Below, piece by piece: positions 35,066 to 44,695 of a stretch of DNA of 64,000 nt; the first letter of the stretch is position 1; each line of letters starts with the position of its first letter. The position numbers and the translations under genes were made by a program. The notes beneath the pieces are model-generated. The model was not told the DNA's origin, made no database searches, and saw only the letters and a program-made list of their open reading frames with translations. The stretch is from assembly GCA_021287075.1 (NCBI GenBank), contig JAJTBD010000006.1, forward strand, positions 89,025 through 153,024, in the 5' to 3' direction. Source of the DNA: Micrococcales bacterium. GTDB lineage: Bacteria; Actinomycetota; Actinomycetes; Actinomycetales; Dermatophilaceae.

Positions 35066-35116
35066 TGGGGGTGGCGTGAGGGGGTGGCGTGATGGGGGTG
35101 ACGTGGTGGTGGCGTG
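35051..35116. repeat. 13-14 bp G-rich tandem repeat across the DUF4192 stop codon
   Basis: About five imperfect units of ATGGGGGTGGCGTG run from 35051, inside the last codons of the DUF4192 gene, into the intergenic region to about 35116. The unit length is not a multiple of three, so unit gain or loss would shift the C-terminus. Confidence 0.75.
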
Positions 35117-35235
35117 ACGGGGGGCGGCCTGAAGGCGACCACCGCATGGTGAACGCGTGCGGGCCTGGCGCGCTCGGCGTCCAGTGAGCGGACGCGGGCT
35201 GGGGCCCCGGTCGCCCGGTTCCGTATCATCGGTGG

Positions 35236-35341
35236 CAGGTCATGAGTCCCAGCGCCAAGCCCCGGCTCGCTGGGCGGCAACCCTCCTCGCGGTGGGGTGC
35301 CCCGGGTGATGACCTGGCCCGGCCGAGGTGGCCGCGGCAAA
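35236..35341 (+). promoter_or_regulatory. SAM-IV riboswitch upstream of metX
   Basis: The aptamer is closed by AGGTC (35237-35241) and GACCT (35311-35315) and is nearly identical to the metY element, with the same AGCGCCAAGCCCCGGCT core and GGGGTGCCCCGGGTGA. Small differences (TCCCAGC/GCTGGGC for TGCCAGC/GCTGGCC) are compensated in the stem. A 3' GGCC-rich hairpin follows. A -10-like TATCAT at 35224-35229 lies seven bases upstream. Confidence 0.9.
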
Positions 35342-35359
35342 CGCGAGCCCGGGAGCACC

Positions 35360-36493
35360 ATGAGCATCGGTTCAGCCAGCCAGCTGGCCTTCGGCTACTG
35401 GCATGAGGGCGACGACCCGGGAGCGCGCAGTTTCCTCGACGTGGGCCCGGTCGAGCTCGAGGCCGGTGGCCGGCTCCCCGCCGTGCGGGTGGCCTATGAG
35501 AGCTGGGGGCAGCTTAACGCCGCCCGCGACAACGCCATCCTGATCGAGCACGCCCTGACCGGCGACGCCCACGTGGTCGGCCGCGCCGGCCCCGGCCAGC
35601 CCACCCCTGGCTGGTGGGAGGGGCTGATCGGGCCGGGCGCGATGCTCGACACCGACCGCTATCTCGTCGTGGCCACCAACGTGCTGGGTGGCTGTCAGGG
35701 CACCACGGGGCCGAGCTCGACGGCCCCCGACGGCAAGGCCTGGGGCAGCCGCTTCCCGTTCGTCACCATCCGCGACCAGGTGACGGTCGAGGCGCGCCTG
35801 GCCGACCACCTGGGCATCGAGCGGTGGCAGGCGGTCATCGGAGGCTCCATGGGCGGGATGCGGGTGCTGGAGTGGGCCGCCAGCCACCCGGGCCGGGTCG
35901 GTGCCGCGGTCGCACTCGCGACCAGCGCCTATGCCACCGCCGAGCAGATCGCCTGGTGCCGCTCCCAGATCCTCGCCATCCGGCACGACGCCCACTTCCA
36001 CGGCGGTGACTACTACGACGCCGGGCAGGGGCCGGAGGCCGGGCTGGGCATCGCCCGCCGCATCGCCCACGTCACCTATCGCAGCGAGCCGGAGCTGCAC
36101 GAGCGCTTCGGCCGCGACTCCCAGGACCACCGCAGCCCCCTGGGGGGATCGGGCCGCTTCGCCGTCGAGAGCTATCTGGACCACCACGCCGGCAAGATCG
36201 TCGGCCGCTTCGACCCCAACTCCTATGTCGTGCTGTCGGAGGCGATGAACTCCCACGACATCGGGCGCGGCCGGGGTGGGATCGCCGCCGCGCTCGCGCC
36301 CTTCGACGGGCGTCTGGTCGTGGCCAGCGTCTCCTCCGACCGGCTCTACCCCCCGCGGCTGTCGGAGGAGATCGCCGAGCAGGTCCCGGGCGCCCACTGG
36401 GTCTCGATCGACTCGCCCAACGGGCACGACGGCTTCCTCATCGAGGTCGAGCAGGTCGGCCGAATCATCACGAAAGCCCTCCGCGAAGGGTGA
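35360..36493 (+). CDS. metX: homoserine O-acetyltransferase
   Basis: Activates homoserine with acetyl-CoA to O-acetylhomoserine, the substrate of MetY. 377 residues of the alpha/beta-hydrolase fold. The nucleophilic Ser is in GGSMGGMR near 165. The Asp of the triad is probably in SSDRLYPP and the His in NGHDGFLIE near the C-terminus. The N-terminal GPSSTAPDGKAWGSRFP and ALTGDAHV blocks are standard. The ATG at 35360 with GGGAGCACC upstream is preferred over upstream GTG codons inside the riboswitch. Confidence 0.94.
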   Translation: MSIGSASQLAFGYWHEGDDPGARSFLDVGPVELEAGGRLPAVRVAYESWGQLNAARDNAILIEHALTGDAHVVGRAGPGQPTPGWWEGLIGPGAMLDTDRYLVVATNVLGGCQGTTGPSSTAPDGKAWGSRFPFVTIRDQVTVEARLADHLGIERWQAVIGGSMGGMRVLEWAASHPGRVGAAVALATSAYATAEQIAWCRSQILAIRHDAHFHGGDYYDAGQGPEAGLGIARRIAHVTYRSEPELHERFGRDSQDHRSPLGGSGRFAVESYLDHHAGKIVGRFDPNSYVVLSEAMNSHDIGRGRGGIAAALAPFDGRLVVASVSSDRLYPPRLSEEIAEQVPGAHWVSIDSPNGHDGFLIEVEQVGRIITKALREG

Positions 36494-36554
36494 ACACCAC
36501 CCCCTCTTTCGGGTAGGTTCGGCCGCAACGTGGCCGTCGGCCACCACACACGCG

Positions 36555-36573
36555 CGTGGCGGTGACCGCCACG
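36555..36573. promoter_or_regulatory. 19-bp perfect inverted repeat before the stress-protein gene
   Basis: CGTGGCGGT-G-ACCGCCACG, nine-base arms around one base, ends 24 bases before the GTG start and 9 bases before AGGAGG. It could be an operator or, in RNA, a hairpin near the ribosome site. No known consensus recognised. Confidence 0.5.
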
Positions 36574-36596
36574 TAAGACTTCAGGAGGTTGGTTCG

Positions 36597-36992
36597 GTGG
36601 CGATCGTCGTCGGATATGTGCCCACCAAGGAGGGGCAGGCCGCCCTGCGCATGGCCTCGGAGGAGTGCCTGATGCGCAAGTCCAAGCTGGTCGTGATCTC
36701 GTCCAACCGCGGCGGCAAGGACCTGCACACCGAGGACGCGGTCCGCTTCGAGGAGATGCTCAAGGGCATCCAGACCCAGCTCGACGGCGAGGGCATCGAG
36801 CACGAGGTCCGCCAGCTCGTCCGGGGCAACGACCCCTCGGAGGACCTGATCGAGGTCGCCCAGAGCGAGGACGCCGAGCTGATCGTCATCGGTCTGCGGC
36901 GCCGCTCCCCGGTCGGCAAGCTCATCCTGGGCTCCAACGCCCAGCGCATCCTGCTCGACGCGCCCTGCCCGGTGCTGGCCGTCAAGGCCTGA
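36597..36992 (+). CDS. universal stress protein family
   Basis: 131 residues, a single Usp domain. The start is GTG with AGGAGG ten bases upstream. The nucleotide-binding loop near residues 99-116 reads GLRRRSPVGKLILGSNAQ, matching the G-2x-G-9x-G-S/N type of ATP-binding Usp proteins in the last part. The C-terminal strand APCPVLAV is typical. Such proteins modulate stress survival, and partners are unknown. It is a single gene with its own terminator. Confidence 0.88.
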   Translation: MAIVVGYVPTKEGQAALRMASEECLMRKSKLVVISSNRGGKDLHTEDAVRFEEMLKGIQTQLDGEGIEHEVRQLVRGNDPSEDLIEVAQSEDAELIVIGLRRRSPVGKLILGSNAQRILLDAPCPVLAVKA

Positions 36993-37010
36993 GGGCACGA
37001 GGTCTCCGGA

Positions 37011-37040
37011 GCGGCGCTGGTCTCCTGACCAGCGCCGCTT
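37011..37040 (+). terminator. terminator after the universal stress gene
   Basis: A perfect 12-bp stem GCGGCGCTGGTC and its complement with loop TCCT is followed by TTCCCATT, 18 bases after the stop codon. Confidence 0.75.
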
Positions 37041-37174
37041 CCCATTGCCCCGGCCCGCCGAGCGGTGCTGTGGCACGCCCCCGGCGGGACGCGGGCGCGC
37101 CCAGGTGGGACGCGGACGCACCCCGAGCCGGCGGCATACCGATGCCGGTGCGCACGTGAGCGCGCGGCGCGTTT

Positions 37175-37180
37175 TATAAT
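37175..37180 (+). promoter_or_regulatory. consensus -10 element of the sigA promoter
   Basis: A perfect TATAAT sits in GTTTTATAATG, a rare AT-rich island in the 254-base gap before sigA, and predicts a start near 37187 with a leader of about 105 bases. No TTGACA-like -35 is found at 16-18 bases upstream (the sequence is GC-rich), so the promoter may need an activator or rely on the extended -10. Confidence 0.55.
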
Positions 37181-37293
37181 GTCAATCACGGGCTGCGCTG
37201 ATATCGGGCCCGTGCCCACCCACGTGACACACCAGCGCGGTCCCTCACCGTGTCCGGTGCGCTCGTCAGTACCCACGCGTCGAAAGGTCCTCG

Positions 37294-38910
<1,617 letters not shown>

Positions 38911-38924
38911 GGCGGGTCGCACCC

Positions 38925-38957
38925 GACGCCCCCGGCCGCCTGCGGTCCGGGGGCGTC
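38925..38957 (+). terminator. terminator after sigA
   Basis: An 11-bp stem GACGCCCCCGG/CCGGGGGCGTC with an 11-base loop begins 15 bases after the stop codon. No strong U-tract. Confidence 0.65.
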
Positions 38958-39080
38958 GTGCGTCCCGCCCCGGCGCCTCTTCGCCACGCGGTGGGTATGC
39001 CGCCGGGCGGCCTGTGGTCGTGGGGGGCGCCATCGCTGAAGCTGATGTGGTCGTGGGGACGCCACTGATGGCGTCGAGGC

Positions 39081-39161
39081 GACCAGTCTCGGCGTGGGCG
39101 GGGTGGTGACCAGTCTCAGCGCGGGCGGGGTGGTGACCAGTCTCAGCGCGGGCGGGGTGGG
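39081..39161. repeat. three tandem 27-bp repeats after the transglutaminase gene
   Basis: Units at 39081-39107, 39108-39134 and 39135-39161 begin GACCAGTCTC and differ at two to three positions. The array ends 11 bases before the stop codon of the minus-strand transglutaminase gene, so it is just 3' of that gene. A shorter direct repeat (TGTGGTCGTGGGG with CGCCA, near 39010 and 39045) precedes it. Confidence 0.85.
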
Positions 39162-39172
39162 GCGTGGCCGCC

Positions 39173-41494
39173 TCAGTGGCGGCGGCCGGACCGGGGGTGG
39201 AGCATGCGCTGGCCGAGACGGGACCAGGCCTGCATGCCCTCGGACGGCAGCAGCCAGGCCCCGAGCCGGTCTGGCAGGCGCTTGCCGCGCCGGACCGCCC
39301 GCACGACGCTGTCGGCGTCGCTGCCGAGGTCGGGCAGGTCCTCGCCCGGTGGCGCATAGCGGGCCCGCTCGAGCGTGCCGACGACCCGCCCCAGGGCGGC
39401 GGCGCTCTCATCGCGCAGGTAGCCACGCTGGGTCAGCTGGGCACCCGCCTGACGGGGCGTGGCCGAGCGGTCCGCCGCCAGCCCCAGGTCGCCGAGGCGG
39501 CTCACCAGCGACTGCCACTCCACCTCGGCACGGGCCGCGTCATCGGCGGCCCTGCGTCGCGCCCGCCGTCTGGCCAGCACCGCGGCCAGTGGCAGCAGCA
39601 GCACGCCCAGCGCGCCGAGGAGGGCGGCGGTGGCCACCCAGCCCAGCGGGCCGGACGCGCGCAGTGAGCTCCACCCGCCCTGCACGCGATCGAGCATGGA
39701 GCGGTCGGCCGAGGCGGTGCGGGTCTCCTGGTCGGGGCGCTCGCGCCGGGTGGGACTCGCGCTCGCCGTCTGGCTCGGCGCGCTGGTGGTGGGGCCGGCA
39801 GTGGGCGCGGCCGCGGGCATCGAGTAGGCGGGCGCCACGCCAGAGCGGGCCCCGGGCGTCGGCTCGAAGCGCAGCCAGCCCACGCCCTCGAAGTAGAGCT
39901 CGGGCCAGGCGTGGGCGTCGGCGGCCTTGACGGTGTAGCGCTTCTCGTCGCCGAGCGTGCCGGGGAGGAAGCCGACGGCCATCCGCGCGGGGATCCCCAG
40001 GGTGCGGGCGGCCATCACCATCGTGGACGCGAACTGCACGCAGTAGCCCTGCCGGGTCGCCAGGAAGTGCCGGATCGGCGCGCTGTCGGGCGTGAGCCCG
40101 TCGGCGGTCGGGCCGGCGAGCTCGAGCGAATAGGTGTAGGGGCCGCTGCGCAGCTCCCGCTGGATCGCCTGCGCGGCCTGGAGACGGGTGGCGTCCTCGG
40201 GCACGACATCGTCGACGAATGCCGTGAGCGCGGCCCGGGAGGCCGGGTCGACCTCGAGCAGTCCAGGGGTCCGGCCCCCGACCGCGGCGGAGGCGGCCAG
40301 CGGCTGGGCGAGGGCCTCGGCCTTGGGCTCGGGGGTGAGGTACTGGACGCGGTACTCCGGCACCTGGCCGTCGACGGTCAGGGTCAGGTCATCCCGCTGG
40401 CGCACCGCGCCGCCCGAGGAGACGATCGAGATCGGGGGATAGGGCGCGGCGAGCTGGGGCGGTGCGATGTCATTGCGGTCGACATCGATGCTGACCCGCG
40501 TGGCCGCCGCCGCTGCCGAGGCCTCCTCCGGCGCGATCATGCCGGCCGAGGCCACGGTCGGCCCACCCTGCGCCGTGCTGGTCCACACCCCGTCGGCCAT
40601 CCGGTCGAGCACGTCCACGCGCAGGGGAGCCGGCCGCTCGGCGTCGGTGCGATAGCGCAGCACCGGCTGGGTCGAGCGGCTCCCGAGGTTGCGGGTGACG
40701 TCGACGGTGGAGGTGACGCGCACCGACCCGCTGCCACCGCGCCCGGAGTCGGTGACGCGGCCGAGGCCCTCGGCGAGGAAGCGGGTGGGCAGGTGGGGGA
40801 GCAGCGGGGTCAGGGCGAGTGAGAGGACCAGGGCGCCCACGCCGAGAACCCTTGCGGCAGAGACGAACCCGGCAAGCCCCTCACCGTCGTCAGCGGTGCC
40901 CGTGGCCGCCGCACTCCACCGTCTCAGCCCGCCGATCCCGGAGCGCCCGAGCAGCAGCAGCCAGAGCGCGGCCGGTGCGGCGAAGTAGGGCCAGGCCATC
41001 GTCGTGCCGGTGTTGGCCGCGGTGATGAGGTATGCCGCGAGCAGCGGCAGCCCCGCCGCCGCTGCGGTGCGCCGGGTCACCGCGATCGCATCGACCGCGA
41101 TCGCGACCAGCCCGATGACCAGTCCCAGGAAGAGCGAGATGCCACGCGTGGCAGGGGCCGGCGCGGCATACGAGGAGATCGTGTGGACGGCCTCACGGAG
41201 CAGCACGCCAAAGGCCTTGACCGTGTCTGGGGTGGGCAGCCCATAGAGGGTGTGGCCGCGACCGTGGATCACGCAGGCCGCCAGCACCAGCGCGAGGACC
41301 TGGGCGAGCACGACGAGCGTGGTGCTGCGCGTCAGGCGCCGGGCGAGCATGCCGACCGCGGTGACCACCACGACCACCAACAGGGCCGGGCGCACCCAGG
41401 AGTCGGGGGCGAAGAGGGTGCGCAGCGGCGCCGCCGCGGCCAGCGTGGCCAGGGCCGCCAGCAGGGCGTCGACGGGGCGGACGCGGGCGGTCAT
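39173..41494 (-). CDS. membrane-bound transglutaminase-like protein (TgpA-type, with DUF4129)
   Basis: 773 residues. Six or so membrane helices fill residues 1-235, then an extracytoplasmic part. The transglutaminase-like core has Cys in RQGYCVQFASTMV, His in ADAHAWPELYF and an acidic residue shortly after. A Ser/Thr/Pro linker, a late membrane helix near 610-630 and a cytoplasmic DUF4129 tail (VEWQSLVSRLGDLGL) complete it. The ATG overlaps the DUF58 stop (ATGA). This is the last gene of the moxR-DUF58-transglutaminase operon, a widespread set whose members are thought to act together on envelope proteins; the substrate is unknown. Confidence 0.88.
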   Translation of the reverse strand: MTARVRPVDALLAALATLAAAAPLRTLFAPDSWVRPALLVVVVVTAVGMLARRLTRSTTLVVLAQVLALVLAACVIHGRGHTLYGLPTPDTVKAFGVLLREAVHTISSYAAPAPATRGISLFLGLVIGLVAIAVDAIAVTRRTAAAAGLPLLAAYLITAANTGTTMAWPYFAAPAALWLLLLGRSGIGGLRRWSAAATGTADDGEGLAGFVSAARVLGVGALVLSLALTPLLPHLPTRFLAEGLGRVTDSGRGGSGSVRVTSTVDVTRNLGSRSTQPVLRYRTDAERPAPLRVDVLDRMADGVWTSTAQGGPTVASAGMIAPEEASAAAAATRVSIDVDRNDIAPPQLAAPYPPISIVSSGGAVRQRDDLTLTVDGQVPEYRVQYLTPEPKAEALAQPLAASAAVGGRTPGLLEVDPASRAALTAFVDDVVPEDATRLQAAQAIQRELRSGPYTYSLELAGPTADGLTPDSAPIRHFLATRQGYCVQFASTMVMAARTLGIPARMAVGFLPGTLGDEKRYTVKAADAHAWPELYFEGVGWLRFEPTPGARSGVAPAYSMPAAAPTAGPTTSAPSQTASASPTRRERPDQETRTASADRSMLDRVQGGWSSLRASGPLGWVATAALLGALGVLLLPLAAVLARRRARRRAADDAARAEVEWQSLVSRLGDLGLAADRSATPRQAGAQLTQRGYLRDESAAALGRVVGTLERARYAPPGEDLPDLGSDADSVVRAVRRGKRLPDRLGAWLLPSEGMQAWSRLGQRMLHPRSGRRH

Positions 41495-42711
41495 CGCAGC
41501 CCCGACCCGACCCGTCCGACCAGATCCGGCCAGACCCGGTCGACGGGGACGTCGCCGCGGGCCGTCGTGCAGGACCACCCGGCCGCGGCCAGGACGGCGA
41601 CGGTCGAGGCCGTGCGCTCGGGGACGGTGTCGAGCACGACGGCGACACCGTTGCTGCCGGGCTGGCGCAGCGCGGCGAGGGCTCGGGCGTGGGCGTCGTC
41701 GCAGCCGGCCACGACCGCCACCACGAGGCCGCCGCCGGGCGCGAGGGGCCGGGCCGCGTGGAGCACCGCGTCGAGCGGGGCGGCCTCTCGGGTCTCGGCG
41801 ACCGCGAGCGCGTCGAGGATCTCGTCGGTCCCCAGGGCGGCGCCCTCCCGGCCGTCGGTGACCAGCTCCGGGGTGAGCAGATGCACGGCATACCCGCTCT
41901 GGGCCAGGTGCACCCCCGCCGAGGCCAGCGCGGTGACCGCCCACTCGAAGGAGGCGGCCCGGCCTTGGCCACGGTGGGCGCCCTGGCGCGCGTCGAGCAG
42001 CAGGACGGCCCGGCGCCGGCTGGGCCGGTCCTCCGCCCGCATCATCAGCGTCCCGGTGCGCGCTGTGGAGGGCCAGTGGATCCGTCGCAGGTCATCGCCC
42101 TCGCGGTACTCCCGCAGCGAGATGTCGTCCTCCCCGTGCAGGGCCACCATGTGCGGGACGGTCCCCTCGGCACCCGTGCCGCCGCCCACGCTCGGGGTGC
42201 CGGCCAGCGGCACGACCCGCGGCAGCACGGTGACCTCGGCCTGACCCGCCGTGGCGGCCGGCCGGGAGATCAGGCCGAAGGGATCGCGCACCCGCACCTC
42301 GAGCGGGCCGAGCAGGTGGCGGCCCCGGATCGTGGGGGTCACCGGATAGGACAGCCGGCACTGGGCGTCGGGGGAGAGCGCCGGCACGAGGAAGCGGGGA
42401 CGGTCGCCGAGGGAGTACTCGAGGTGCTCCTCCGCGACGAGCAGCGGGCTGCGGTGCCCGGCCGAGTTGGTGATCTGCACCGTCACGATCGCCTGCTGGC
42501 CGACCGCGAGCCGGCTCGGCCGCGCCGTGCGGTCGACGCCGAGGCGCACCTGGCGCCGGCCCAGGACGAGACCGGCCAGCGCGGGCAGGGCCACGAGCAG
42601 CAGCCCGATGCGGGTCAGGTCGGGGAAGCCGAGCAGCACCCCCGCTGCGAGCAGGGTGAGGCCGGCCACGAGCAGCCCGAGGCCGCGCTGGGTGAGCAGG
42701 CCGCGCCGCAT
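41491..42711 (-). CDS. DUF58-family membrane protein
   Basis: 406 residues: two adjacent membrane helices at about 8-46, an immunoglobulin-like beta region (about 55-170), and a C-terminal VWA-like DUF58 domain containing REYREGDDLRRIHWPSTARTG, the family signature, near 216-236. The start at 42711 is four bases after the moxR stop, so the genes are translated together. DUF58 proteins may be presented to, or remodelled by, the MoxR ATPase. Confidence 0.88.
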   Translation of the reverse strand: MRRGLLTQRGLGLLVAGLTLLAAGVLLGFPDLTRIGLLLVALPALAGLVLGRRQVRLGVDRTARPSRLAVGQQAIVTVQITNSAGHRSPLLVAEEHLEYSLGDRPRFLVPALSPDAQCRLSYPVTPTIRGRHLLGPLEVRVRDPFGLISRPAATAGQAEVTVLPRVVPLAGTPSVGGGTGAEGTVPHMVALHGEDDISLREYREGDDLRRIHWPSTARTGTLMMRAEDRPSRRRAVLLLDARQGAHRGQGRAASFEWAVTALASAGVHLAQSGYAVHLLTPELVTDGREGAALGTDEILDALAVAETREAAPLDAVLHAARPLAPGGGLVVAVVAGCDDAHARALAALRQPGSNGVAVVLDTVPERTASTVAVLAAAGWSCTTARGDVPVDRVWPDLVGRVGSGLR

Positions 42712-42715
42712 CGGG

Positions 42716-43672
42716 TCAGGCCCGCAGTGCCGGCACGCGGACCCGGCGCAGGACATCGTCGAGCACCGACGACGCGTCGCGCCGGGCGAGCTGCGCCTCG
42801 GCGGAGAGGATGACGCGGTGGGCCAGCACCGGCGCGGCGACCAGCTGCACATCGTCGGGCAGCACGTGGTCGCGGCCCTCGAGCGCCGCCCGCGCGCGGG
42901 CGGCCCGGAGCAGGTGGATGGTGCCGCGGGGGGAGGCGCCGAGGCGGAGCTCGGGGGAGGTGCGGGTGGCGCTGACGACGTCGACGACATACTGGCGCAC
43001 CGCGTCGCTGGCGTGGACCGAGCGCACCGCGGCGATCATGCGCCGCACGGTGTCGGCGTCGGTGACCGCTCGCAGGTCACGCAGGGGCGAGCGCCCGCCG
43101 TGGGTGTCGAGCATGTCGAGCTCGGCGCGCGGTGACGGATAGCCCATCGAGATCCGCGCCATGAAGCGGTCGCGCTGGGCCTCGGGCAGGGGATAGGTGC
43201 CCTCCATCTCGATGGGGTTCTGGGTGGCCATCACCATGAACGGCTCGGGGAGGGGATAGGTGACGCCGTCGACGGTCACCTGATGCTCCTCCATGCACTC
43301 AAGCATCGCCGACTGGGTCTTGGGGGAGGCCCGGTTGATCTCGTCGCCGACGACGACATTGGCGAAGATCGCGCCCCTGCGGAACTCGAACTCGCGGCTG
43401 TCCTGGTTGAAGACGCTGACGCCGGTGATGTCGCTCGGCAGCAGGTCGGGTGTGAACTGCACGCGGCGGACCGAGGCGTCGATGCACTGGCCCAGGGTCT
43501 TGGCGAGCATCGTCTTGCCGGTGCCCGGCACGTCCTCCAGGAGCAGGTGCCCCTCGGCCAGCAGCACGGTCACAGTCGTGCGGACCGCCTCGGGTTTGCC
43601 CTCGATGACCTCGTTCATCGCGGACTCGAGCCGGGCAGTGACCTCGCGCACCATCAGCAGGCCGTCGTCCAC
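42716..43672 (-). CDS. MoxR-family AAA ATPase
   Basis: 318 residues. Walker A is EDVPGTGKTMLAK near 46-58, Walker B VVVGDEINRASPKTQ near 107-121, and sensor 1 lies in MVMATQNPIEMEGTYPLPEAQRDRF. The C-terminal lid domain follows. MoxR ATPases act as chaperones for VWA-domain partners, here presumably the DUF58 protein encoded next. The GTG at 43672 has AGGAG seven bases upstream. The 421-base gap to mraZ holds two MraZ-box-like pairs in this gene's orientation. Confidence 0.92.
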   Translation of the reverse strand: MDDGLLMVREVTARLESAMNEVIEGKPEAVRTTVTVLLAEGHLLLEDVPGTGKTMLAKTLGQCIDASVRRVQFTPDLLPSDITGVSVFNQDSREFEFRRGAIFANVVVGDEINRASPKTQSAMLECMEEHQVTVDGVTYPLPEPFMVMATQNPIEMEGTYPLPEAQRDRFMARISMGYPSPRAELDMLDTHGGRSPLRDLRAVTDADTVRRMIAAVRSVHASDAVRQYVVDVVSATRTSPELRLGASPRGTIHLLRAARARAALEGRDHVLPDDVQLVAAPVLAHRVILSAEAQLARRDASSVLDDVLRRVRVPALRA

Positions 43673-43770
43673 GGGCCACTCCTGATCCTTGTCGGCTCCC
43701 GCGTGCCTCGTCGCGTGCGGGTCTGGCCAGATCCTCGCTCATCGGCCCCCGTGCGGCCAAGTGCCCCTCC

Positions 43771-43787
43771 CTCCACTTCGCTCCACC
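43771..43787 (-). promoter_or_regulatory. MraZ-box-like pair, proximal, facing moxR
   Basis: CTCCACTTCGCTCCACC reads on the minus strand as TGGAG-N5-TGGAG with the exact 10-base period of the mraZ boxes. It lies about 100 bases upstream of the moxR start codon. Function inferred from similarity only. Confidence 0.5.
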
Positions 43788-43857
43788 CGTGGTGGGCGCA
43801 GCCCGCCCGCGAGCCTGGTCTGGGCCGCTGACCTGCGGCGATGGGCCGCCAACAGGG

Positions 43858-43890
43858 GGTATGCCGCGGGGCCGGGCGCCGAGGCATACC
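43858..43890. repeat. inverted pair of GGTATGCC words between moxR and mraZ
   Basis: GGTATGCC (43858-43865) and GGCATACC (43883-43890) are exact complements 17 bases apart. The inner GC-rich segment can extend the structure imperfectly. Compare the perfect version at 33210-33246. Confidence 0.5.
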
Positions 43891-43918
43891 TCTCGATGGG
43901 CGCTGGGTCGCCTTTCCG

Positions 43919-43935
43919 CTCCACTTCGCACCACC
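43919..43935 (-). promoter_or_regulatory. MraZ-box-like pair, distal, facing moxR
   Basis: CTCCACTTCGCACCACC differs from the proximal pair by one base and reads TGGTG-N5-TGGAG on the minus strand. Two such near-identical 17-mers 148 bp apart are unlikely by chance. Confidence 0.45.
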
Positions 43936-43996
43936 GCTGCTGACCTGCGCAAACACCGGAAAGCGTGCGAAAAGTCGCCGTTACGGACTAGTTATC

Positions 43997-44041
43997 TGGA
44001 GCGTGGTGGAGTAAAGTGGAGTGCACTGGAGCATGGTGGTC
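43997..44041 (+). promoter_or_regulatory. MraZ boxes in the dcw leader
   Basis: TGGAG starts at 43997, 44007, 44017 and 44027, and TGGTC at 44037. That is five direct repeats with an exact 10-base period, the architecture of the MraZ operator (TGG-type repeats separated by five bases). A weak -10-like TAGTTAT at 43989-43995 lies immediately upstream, so the repeats would fall at the transcription start. The last repeat ends 52 bases before the mraZ ATG. MraZ should autoregulate the dcw cluster here. Confidence 0.8.
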
Positions 44042-44093
44042 AGAAATCGGCGGCGCGGGAGCCGCCTCGAGCAACAGGGGAGGTGGCCCGGCG

Positions 44094-44525
44094 ATGTTCC
44101 TCGGCACCCACACCCCCCGCATGGACGACAAGGGCCGGCTCTTCCTCCCGGCCAAGTTCCGCGACAAGCTCGCCGGTGGCCTCGTGGTCACCCGCGGCCA
44201 GGAGCGCTGCCTCTATCTCTTCCCCATGGCCGAGTTCGAGAGCATCACCGAGCAGATGCGGACCGCCCCGACCACCAACCGCGCGGTCCGCGACTACATG
44301 CGCGTCTTCCTCTCGGGCGCCTCCGACGAGATCCCCGACAAGCAGGGCCGGCTCTCGATCCCGGCCAACCTGCGCACCTACGCCGGGCTGACGAGGGAGT
44401 GCACCCTCATCGGCGCCGGCTCCCGCCTCGAGCTGTGGGACAGCGGTGCGTGGGAGGACTACCTCGCAGCGAGCGAGCAGGCCTTCGCCGACCAGTCCGA
44501 GGAGGTGATCCCCGGACTCCTCTAG
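44094..44525 (+). CDS. mraZ: MraZ, transcriptional regulator of the dcw cluster
   Basis: 143 residues with two AbrB-like SpoVT/MraZ domains. Each has the DxKGR motif: [15 protein letters not shown] near 10-24 and [15 protein letters not shown] near 81-95. MraZ forms a ring and binds direct repeats upstream of its own gene. I chose the ATG at 44094 because MFLGTH is the family's standard opening and GGGGAGG lies ten bases upstream. It begins the division/cell-wall cluster; rsmH follows after 170 bases in which I see no gene. Confidence 0.96.
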   Translation: MFLGTHTPRMDDKGRLFLPAKFRDKLAGGLVVTRGQERCLYLFPMAEFESITEQMRTAPTTNRAVRDYMRVFLSGASDEIPDKQGRLSIPANLRTYAGLTRECTLIGAGSRLELWDSGAWEDYLAASEQAFADQSEEVIPGLL

Positions 44526-44695
44526 GCCGAGGCCACCCCGACCTGGGTGCCAGGCCTCCAGCCGCTGGGATCCCGACACGACTTCCCCCGTGCCGGGCCC
44601 CTCAGCGGATGGGGACCTGACCGCCAGGCCGACGCCCCGCCGCTCACCGCCACCGCCGCCCGCCCCACCCGCCTGCCACGGAAGCGACCCACCTC

